Of a DNA stretch of 35,445 nucleotides, positions 29,586-35,445 are shown piece by piece. The translations under genes and the position numbers were made by a program. A model generated the notes under the pieces. That model saw nothing but the letters and a program-made list of their open reading frames with translations. It ran no database searches and had not been told where the DNA came from. Source of the DNA: Myxococcota bacterium (GTDB lineage: Bacteria; Myxococcota_A; UBA9160; UBA6930); the NCBI GenBank assembly GCA_030065975.1, contig JASJCN010000038.1:1-35445 (forward strand), in the 5' to 3' direction. Position 1 is the first letter of the stretch. Each line of letters begins with the position of its first letter.

Positions 29586-30989
29586 CTGTCCCGCCGCGTC
29601 CTCTCGAGCCTGATCCCCTTCGTCGCAGCCCCCCTGGCGTGCGCGGTGGGACCCACCTACGAGGATCCGGAGCTCCAGGCGCCGGATGCCTGGCACGAGG
29701 CCGCCACGGCCGGGCTCGCCGCCGGCGACGCAGCACTCGAGACGTGGTGGACGCTGCTCGAGGATCCCGGCCTGAACCAGCTGATCCAGCGCGCCGCGGA
29801 GCAGAACCTGGACCTCGCCGGCGCCCTGGCCCGGATCGACGAGGCGCGCGGGCTGCGAGGCATCGCCGTCGGCGAGTGGTTCCCGGCCGTCCAGGCCGAC
29901 ACCTCGGCCGCGTGGAATCGAAGCTCGGGAGAGGTGGCGCCGCTGACGGACGCCATGACCAGCGAGTTCTTCAGCAGCGGCGGCACCGCCACCTGGGAGA
30001 TCGACCTCTTCGGCCGCATCCGTCGCTCGGTCGAAGCGGCCGACGCCGACTTGCAGGCCGCGATCGAGGACTACCGCGACACCTCGGTGGTGCTCTACGC
30101 CGACCTGGGAACCCAGTACGTCGAGGCCCGCTCCCTGCAGCGCCGCCTGGAGTTCGCTCGCGCGAACGTGCGGAGCCAGCTCGAGACCCTCGAGATCGTC
30201 CAGGTCCGCAACCAGGTCGGCCTGGTAGGCGACCTCGACCTGCGACAGGCCGAGCTCAACGTGGCCCGCACCCGCGCCTTCATTCCCCAGCTCGAGACGG
30301 CGCGAGTCGCGGCCTGGAACCGCATCGCCGTGCTCCTCGGGACCTACCCCGCCGAGGCACGCCGGGAGTTCGACGGCCCGGGCGACATCCCGGAGGCGCC
30401 CGCCGACCTCTTCGTCGGCCTGCCTACCGAGCTCTTGCGCCAACGGCCCGACCTGCGTCGCGCCGAACGACTGCTGGCCTCGGAGACCGCCCGGATCGGA
30501 GTGGCGAAGGCCGACCTCTTCCCGCGACTCTCGCTGCTCGGCAGCGTCGGATTCGACACCGACTCGGTCGCGAGCTGGTTCACGGGCAACGCCTTCGCGT
30601 ACGGCGTCGGGCCCCAGCTCACCTGGAACGCGTTCCAGGGGGGCCGGATCCTCAGCAACGTCCGCGCGCAGGAGGCCCGCACCGAGCAGGCGTTCGTGGC
30701 CTATCGCCAGGCCCTGCTGCTCGCCGTCGAGGACGCCGAGAATGCGCTGACGGCGCTCTCGCGCGAGCGGGCGCGGCTGGTCGACCTCGAGGCCTCGGCC
30801 CAGGCGGCGCTCGAGTCGGTCGAGCTGGTGAAGGTGCTCTACAAGACGGGCATCGTGGACTTCCAGAACGTGCTCGACTCCGAGCGTTCGCTCTTCGAGC
30901 AGCAAGATGCCCTGGCGCAGAGCCAGGGGCTCGTCACCCAGAACGCGATCCAGCTCTACCGGGCGCTGGGCGGCGGCTGGACACCGTGA
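29586..30989 (+). CDS. RND efflux outer-membrane channel lipoprotein (NodT/OprM type)
   Basis: 467 residues if started at the CTG at 29586. The track start (GTG 29646) would remove the signal peptide. Upstream in frame are LSRRVLSSLIPFVAAPLAC and then AVGPTYEDPE, a lipoprotein signal with Cys19, and GGAG lies 6 nt before the CTG. The body has two OEP repeats: LDLAGALARIDEARGLRGIA and TATWEIDLFGRIRRSVEAAD near the first, and LPTELLRQRPDLRRAERLL with GVGPQLTWNAFQGGRI near the second. This trimeric TolC-like duct spans the outer membrane and periplasm. It is the first gene of the tripartite efflux operon; the adaptor starts 31 nt later. Confidence 0.88.
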   Translation: MSRRVLSSLIPFVAAPLACAVGPTYEDPELQAPDAWHEAATAGLAAGDAALETWWTLLEDPGLNQLIQRAAEQNLDLAGALARIDEARGLRGIAVGEWFPAVQADTSAAWNRSSGEVAPLTDAMTSEFFSSGGTATWEIDLFGRIRRSVEAADADLQAAIEDYRDTSVVLYADLGTQYVEARSLQRRLEFARANVRSQLETLEIVQVRNQVGLVGDLDLRQAELNVARTRAFIPQLETARVAAWNRIAVLLGTYPAEARREFDGPGDIPEAPADLFVGLPTELLRQRPDLRRAERLLASETARIGVAKADLFPRLSLLGSVGFDTDSVASWFTGNAFAYGVGPQLTWNAFQGGRILSNVRAQEARTEQAFVAYRQALLLAVEDAENALTALSRERARLVDLEASAQAALESVELVKVLYKTGIVDFQNVLDSERSLFEQQDALAQSQGLVTQNAIQLYRALGGGWTP

Positions 30990-31020
30990 TCCGGGACGGC
31001 CGGAACCCGGCAGGAACCTC

Positions 31021-32262
31021 ATGAAGACGACCCTCCTCTCGTACGGGGCCCGCGCCCTCCTCGCCCTATGCCTCGTAGTGCTCGTCTCCTGCGGCGCCCC
31101 GCCTCCGCCGGAGCGCAAGCCGCCGGCCGTGACCGTCGCGCAGCCCGAGCTGCGTCGCGTCGAGCCCTACCAGGAGTTCACCGGCACCACCCAGGCCACG
31201 GCGTTCACCGAGGTGCGGGCCCGGGTGTCCGGCGAGCTGCAGAGCGTGCTCTTCGATCCGGCCAGCATGGTGGAGGTGGGGCAGATCCTCTTCGAGATCG
31301 AGCCGGAGACCTACGAGGCGGCCAAGGCCGAGGCGATCGCGAACCTGGCGAGCGCCGAGAGCGAGCTGCAGCGCGCCCAGACCGATCTGGGCCGGATCGG
31401 TGCGGCGCTCGAATCGCGCGCCGTGAGCCAGAGCGACTTCGACCAGGCCAAGGCGGCACGCGACCAGGCCCATGCCCAGGTCCTGACCGCGCGGGCGCGC
31501 CTCAAGCAGGCGGAGCTCGACGTCGGATACACGCGCGTGCAGTCGCCGATCTCCGGCCGCGTGAGCCGCAACTTCGTGGACGTGGGCAACCTCGTGGGAG
31601 CGGGAGAAGCGACCCTGCTCACCACCGTCGCCGAGGTCCGTCCCATCTTCGTCTACTTCGAGGCGCCCGAGGCGCTGGTCCTGCAGATGCTGCGCCTCGA
31701 CGAGGATCCCGCCAACGACGAGGAGGAGCTCCGGCGGGTGCACATCGCGACCGCGGCCGACGACGACTTCCCGTTCATCGGCCAGATCGACTACATCGAC
31801 AATCGGGTGAAGCAGACGACGGGAACGATCGAGCTGCGCGCCGTCGTCGAGAACGACGACATCCGGCTGATCTCCGGGCTCTTCGTGCGTGTACGCGGTC
31901 TGGGAGGGCCGGCCCGGGACGCGCTGCTCGTCGAGGAGCGCGCGATCAGCGCCGACATCGGCGGCAAGTACCTGCTGGTCCTGGGTGAGGGAAACGTGGT
32001 CGAGCAGCGCTACGTCGAGCTCGGCATCCCCCAGGACGACGGCACGATCGTCGTCCGCAAGGGGCTCGAGGCGGGCGAGACGTACATCGTCGACGGCTTG
32101 CTTCGGGCGCGACCGGGGCTCCCCGCCACCCCGCAGACCGTGCAGGAGGTCGCCGCGGCCCGAGCCGCGCAAAGCGCAAGGGCTCCCGACGCCATGGGGG
32201 GCCAGGGGCGCGGAGATGCCGACGCCCGGCCAGAGGCCGAAGCGCAGGCGGAGGCGCCCTGA
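31021..32262 (+). CDS. RND efflux periplasmic adaptor lipoprotein (AcrA/MexA-type)
   Basis: 413 residues from the ATG at 31021, AGGA 5 nt upstream. The signal peptide ends at LVSC (Cys24), so it is lipid-anchored to the inner membrane. A barrel-sandwich lipoyl half RVSGELQSVLFDPASMVEVG, a long alpha-hairpin (about 95-165, AIANLASAESELQRAQTDLG), the return lipoyl half QSPISGRVSRNFVDVGNLVG and beta-barrel/membrane-proximal domains follow in standard order. The C-terminal 40 residues are low-complexity Ala/Gln/Glu. The permease starts 3 nt after the stop, so co-translation is likely. The partner proteins are the flanking genes. Confidence 0.94.
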   Translation: MKTTLLSYGARALLALCLVVLVSCGAPPPPERKPPAVTVAQPELRRVEPYQEFTGTTQATAFTEVRARVSGELQSVLFDPASMVEVGQILFEIEPETYEAAKAEAIANLASAESELQRAQTDLGRIGAALESRAVSQSDFDQAKAARDQAHAQVLTARARLKQAELDVGYTRVQSPISGRVSRNFVDVGNLVGAGEATLLTTVAEVRPIFVYFEAPEALVLQMLRLDEDPANDEEELRRVHIATAADDDFPFIGQIDYIDNRVKQTTGTIELRAVVENDDIRLISGLFVRVRGLGGPARDALLVEERAISADIGGKYLLVLGEGNVVEQRYVELGIPQDDGTIVVRKGLEAGETYIVDGLLRARPGLPATPQTVQEVAAARAAQSARAPDAMGGQGRGDADARPEAEAQAEAP

Positions 32263-32265
32263 GCC

Positions 32266-35200
32266 ATGGGCGGCTTCAGCGCGATCTTCATCGATCGGCC
32301 GATCTTCGCGATGGTGATCTCCATCGTCATCGTGCTCGTTGGCGGGATCTCGCTCCCCTTGCTCCCCGTCGAGAGCATGCCCGACATCACGCCGCCGACG
32401 GTGAAGGTGAGCACGAACTATCCGGGCGCCAACGCCGCGGTGGTCGAGGAGACGGTCACCAGCCCCATCGAGCAGCAGGTCAACGGCGTGGAGAACATGC
32501 TCTACATGTCCTCCAAGAGCTCGAGCGACGGCTCGCTGGATCTGACGGTGACCTTCGCGATCGGCACCGACCCGGACATGGCGACGGTGCTCACCCAGAA
32601 CCGCGTCAACCTCGCCAATCCGCTGCTCCCCGAAGAGGTGAAGCGCCAGGGCGTCAAGGTGGACAAGCAGTCCACGAACATGGTGATGGTCGTCTCCCTC
32701 GCCTCTCCGGACGGACGCTTCGACGACGTCTACCTGAGCAATTACGCCACGACGCGGATCATGGACACCCTCGCGCGGACCGATGGCGTGGGGCTCGTCA
32801 GCATCTTCGGCGCCAAGGACTTCGGCATGCGGATCTGGCTCGATCCGGCAAGGCTGAAGGCGCGCGGGCTCACCACCGACGAGCTCGTGTCCGCGCTTCG
32901 CGAGCAGAACGTCCAGGTCGCCGCCGGCCAGATCGGCGCCCCACCGAACCCCGCCGGACTCGCCTTCCAGTACACGGTCACGACCCTCGGGCGCCTCACC
33001 GAGACCTCCGAGTTCGAGAACATCATCGTCAAGACCGGAGCGGACGGCGAGCTCGTGCGGGTGAGCGACGTCGCCCGGGTGGAGCTCGGCGCCCAGAACT
33101 ACAACTGGTACGCCGAGCTCGACGGCAAGCCGGCGAGCAACATCGGCATCTACCAGAGCCCGGGGGCCAACGCCCTGTCCGTCGCCGAGTCCGTGATCGC
33201 GACCATGGACGAGCTGTCGGCGAGCTTCCCGGAGGGCCTGGTCTACGAGGTGCCCTACGACAGCACGCGGTACATCGAGCAGTCGGTGGCGGAGGTCCAG
33301 AGCAGCCTGCTCATGGCCATCGCCCTCGTGGTGCTCGTCGTCTTCGTCTTCCTCCAGGACTGGCGCACCACCCTCGTACCGGCGATCGCGATCCCGGTCT
33401 CCCTCGTCGGCACCTTCGCGGTGATGCTCGCCGCCGGCTTCTCGGTCAACAACCTGAGCCTCTTCGGGCTCGTCCTGGCCATCGGCATCGTCGTGGACGA
33501 CGCCATCGTGGTGGTGGAGAACGCCCAACGGATCATCGACGAGGAGGGGCTCTCGGCCAAGGAGGCCACGCGCAAGGCCATGGCCGAGGTCGGTGGCGCC
33601 GTGGTCGCCACGACCGCGGTACTCCTCGCGGTCTTCGTGCCCACGATGGTGATGCCCGGACTGACCGGCCGACTCTACCTGCAGTTCGCGGTGACCATCT
33701 CGGTCGCCACGGTCTTCTCCTCCTTCAATGCGCTCACCCTGAGCCCCGCCCTCTGCGGGCTGCTGCTGCGGCCGAGTCCGGACAAGCGCGGCCGCTTCTT
33801 CGAAGCCTTCAACGCCACCTTCGACCGCGTCACCGAGCGATACATGGGCGGCGTCGGGGTGGTGCTGCGCCGCCTCCCCGCAACGAGCGTGCTCTTCGCC
33901 GGCATCCTGGTGGCCACGGCCCTGGGCTTCGGGGCCCTGCCCGGGGGCTTCGTTCCCGAAGAGGACCAGGGCTACTTCTTCGCCAACATCGAGCTCCCGG
34001 CAGGCGCCTCCCTCGAGCGCACCCGCTCGGTGATGGACGAGACCACGGCCTACCTGCAGCAGATGGACGGCGTGCAGAACGTCGTCGGCGTGGGTGGCTT
34101 CTCCCTGCTCAATGGCGTGGCGGCCGTCAACACCGGCTTCCTGATCGCGACCCTCGACCACTGGGACGCGCGGGGCGCAGCCGGCCTCGACGTGTGGGGA
34201 CGCATGGCCGAGGCCGCCCCCGTGCTCTCGAGCTTCCGCGAAGGGCTCCTCTTCCCCTTCGGCCCCCCGCCGATCACCGGACTCGGCGCCGCGGGCGGCT
34301 TCTCGATGGAGCTGCAGGACCGGGGCGGCGTCGGTCTGCAGCAGCTCGAGGTCTTCGCCAACGATCTGGTGGCCGAAGCCAACGCGGACCCGTTGCTCCA
34401 GCGCGTCAACCAGAACTTCCGCGGCAACGTGCCCCAGCTCTTCCTCGACGTCGACCGCGAGAAGGTGAAGTCCCTGGGCGTGCCGCTGCAGTCCGTCTTC
34501 AGCACGCTCCAAGCCAGTCTGGGCTCGGCCTACGTCAACGACTTCAACCTCTTCGGACGCACCTGGAAGGTCCAGGTGCAGGCCGATCAGCAGTTCCGCG
34601 CGCGGCCCAGCGACATCCAGGGCCTCGAGGTGCGGAGCGCGAGCGGCGAGATGGTGCCGATCGGCACCGTTGCGACGGTCACCGACTCGGTGGGCCCCCA
34701 GAGCATCAACCGCTTCAACCTCTTCCGCTCCGCGAGCGTCACCGGGAGCCCGGGTCCGGGCTACTCCGAGGGCGAGGCCACCGACCAGATCGAGGCCCTG
34801 GCACGCGCGATCCTCCCGCCCCAGATGGGCTTCGAGTGGTCCGGCGTGACCTATCAGCAGAAGGCGGCGGGCGACCTCGCGCCCTTGATCTTCGGGATGG
34901 CGATCCTCTTCGGGTTCCTGTTCCTGGCCGCCCAGTACGAGAGCTGGGCGAATCCCCTCTCGGTGATGCTCTCGGTTCCGCTGGCCATCCTCGGCGCGAT
35001 CCTGTTCAGCTTCCTGCGCGGACTGTTCGAGACGGGTATGGAGAACAACGTCTACTTCCAGATCGGCCTGGTGCTCCTGATCGCGCTCTCGGCCAAGACG
35101 GCGATCCTGATCGTCGAGTTCGCGAAGCAGCAGCACGAGCAGGAGGGCCTCGACGTGGTCGAGGCGGCCCGCGAGGCGGCGCGCCTGCGTTTCCGCCCGA

Positions 35201-35430
35201 TCCTGATGACCGCCTTCTCGTTCATCCTGGGGGTGATCCCCCTGGTGATCGCCTCCGGAGCCGGGGCGCGCAGCCGCGTCTCGCTCGGAACCGCCGTGGC
35301 GGGCGGCATGCTGCTCTACACGGTGCTCGGCGTGTTCCTGATCCCGGGGCTCTACGCCGGCGTCGAGCTCGCGGCCAGGCGCCTCTTCGGCCGCGGCAGC
35401 GACTCCAGCGAGGCGCCTACGGAAAGCTGA
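32266..35430 (+). CDS. RND efflux inner-membrane transporter (AcrB/MexB, HAE1 type)
   Basis: 1054 residues with 12 TMs and two large periplasmic loops, the normal HAE1 length. The proton-relay residues are in place: the aspartate pair in GIVVDDAIVVVEN (411-412, TM4) and the lysine in LIALSAKTAILIVEF (TM10). FIDRPIFAMVISIVIVL is TM1, and AAQYESWANPLSVMLSVPLA is the conserved loop before TM9/10. The hydrophobic/amphiphilic-drug type is expected, but substrates cannot be predicted. It is the last gene of the operon; only 15 nt follow in the window. No TetR or two-component regulator for this operon is adjacent. Confidence 0.97.
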   Translation: MGGFSAIFIDRPIFAMVISIVIVLVGGISLPLLPVESMPDITPPTVKVSTNYPGANAAVVEETVTSPIEQQVNGVENMLYMSSKSSSDGSLDLTVTFAIGTDPDMATVLTQNRVNLANPLLPEEVKRQGVKVDKQSTNMVMVVSLASPDGRFDDVYLSNYATTRIMDTLARTDGVGLVSIFGAKDFGMRIWLDPARLKARGLTTDELVSALREQNVQVAAGQIGAPPNPAGLAFQYTVTTLGRLTETSEFENIIVKTGADGELVRVSDVARVELGAQNYNWYAELDGKPASNIGIYQSPGANALSVAESVIATMDELSASFPEGLVYEVPYDSTRYIEQSVAEVQSSLLMAIALVVLVVFVFLQDWRTTLVPAIAIPVSLVGTFAVMLAAGFSVNNLSLFGLVLAIGIVVDDAIVVVENAQRIIDEEGLSAKEATRKAMAEVGGAVVATTAVLLAVFVPTMVMPGLTGRLYLQFAVTISVATVFSSFNALTLSPALCGLLLRPSPDKRGRFFEAFNATFDRVTERYMGGVGVVLRRLPATSVLFAGILVATALGFGALPGGFVPEEDQGYFFANIELPAGASLERTRSVMDETTAYLQQMDGVQNVVGVGGFSLLNGVAAVNTGFLIATLDHWDARGAAGLDVWGRMAEAAPVLSSFREGLLFPFGPPPITGLGAAGGFSMELQDRGGVGLQQLEVFANDLVAEANADPLLQRVNQNFRGNVPQLFLDVDREKVKSLGVPLQSVFSTLQASLGSAYVNDFNLFGRTWKVQVQADQQFRARPSDIQGLEVRSASGEMVPIGTVATVTDSVGPQSINRFNLFRSASVTGSPGPGYSEGEATDQIEALARAILPPQMGFEWSGVTYQQKAAGDLAPLIFGMAILFGFLFLAAQYESWANPLSVMLSVPLAILGAILFSFLRGLFETGMENNVYFQIGLVLLIALSAKTAILIVEFAKQQHEQEGLDVVEAAREAARLRFRPILMTAFSFILGVIPLVIASGAGARSRVSLGTAVAGGMLLYTVLGVFLIPGLYAGVELAARRLFGRGSDSSEAPTES

Positions 35431-35445
35431 CCGAGGCCCGGCCCG

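Noticed and set aside
31066-35136. 1356-aa minus-strand ORF, the longest in the track
   Set aside because: It lies antisense to the adaptor and RND permease, which have complete family motifs. The open frame is a by-product of G/C-rich third positions and the protein is His/Asp/Glu/Arg low-complexity.
1-35445. Mobile element, prophage, toxin-antitoxin or defence island
   Set aside because: No transposase, integrase, terminal repeats, restriction or abortive-infection domains were found. The RHH gene has no toxin partner; its neighbour is an ABC1 kinase.

Overview
The window is about 35 kb of very GC-rich DNA with strong third-position G/C bias. That bias is why almost every real gene throws long shadow ORFs in other frames. 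It is fully chromosomal in character: no tRNA, rRNA, transposase, phage gene or CRISPR array was seen. Outer-membrane efflux parts, lipoproteins with lipoboxes and a GGDEF receptor point to a Gram-negative (diderm) bacterium. Isoprenoids are made by the MEP route (dxs). The mix of lipid-related genes (acyl-CoA ligase, SDRs, fatty acid hydroxylase, patatin) resembles uncultured deltaproteobacterial/Myxococcota-like lineages, but this placement is an inference, not something the sequence proves.

Region 1 (27-3495, minus): an isoprenoid operon, dxs, then a squalene/phytoene synthase, then a 27-codon repeat mini-ORF, then a TetR regulator. The last three are linked by overlapping ATGA stop/start junctions. 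A perfect 10-bp inverted repeat ahead of dxs is a candidate operator. Region 2 (3580-5412, minus): a membrane-anchored GST-like protein, a secreted beta-sandwich protein (GTGA overlap) and a 50-residue membrane peptide. Region 3 (5538-9509, plus): acyl-CoA ligase, membrane-anchored alpha/beta hydrolase and a YcaQ/AlkX-type DNA glycosylase. This transcript is closed by a hairpin that contains both convergent stop codons.

Region 4 (9528-13495): a ribbon-helix-helix protein with a cysteine knuckle, a UbiB/ABC1 atypical kinase and a methyltransferase form a minus-strand operon. It is divergent from a 381-residue protein I do not recognise. The shared promoter is a near-symmetric AT-rich island.

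Region 5 (13437-21828, minus): a long co-directional run of SDR, a 965-residue membrane/SpeE-like/TPR fusion, fatty acid hydroxylase, a leucine-rich short ORF, leuA, a carboxymuconolactone-decarboxylase-like protein and an EamA transporter. The short ORF plus hairpins ahead of leuA look like a leucine attenuation leader. Region 6 (21995-29460): a membrane GGDEF diguanylate cyclase, a coiled-coil/SH3 lipoprotein, a small membrane protein, a patatin-SDR operon, a 599-residue membrane protein and another small membrane protein. Region 7 (29586-35430, plus): a complete tripartite RND efflux operon. Its outer-membrane channel lipoprotein appears to start at a CTG codon that the ORF track misses, and a 14-bp TTGACC repeat array lies upstream.

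The most unusual signals are regulatory: the leuA leader, the symmetric RHH promoter, the in-frame tandem-repeat mini-ORF that couples a biosynthetic gene to its likely repressor, and several apparently leaderless starts. No gene-free stretch exceeds about 210 bp.
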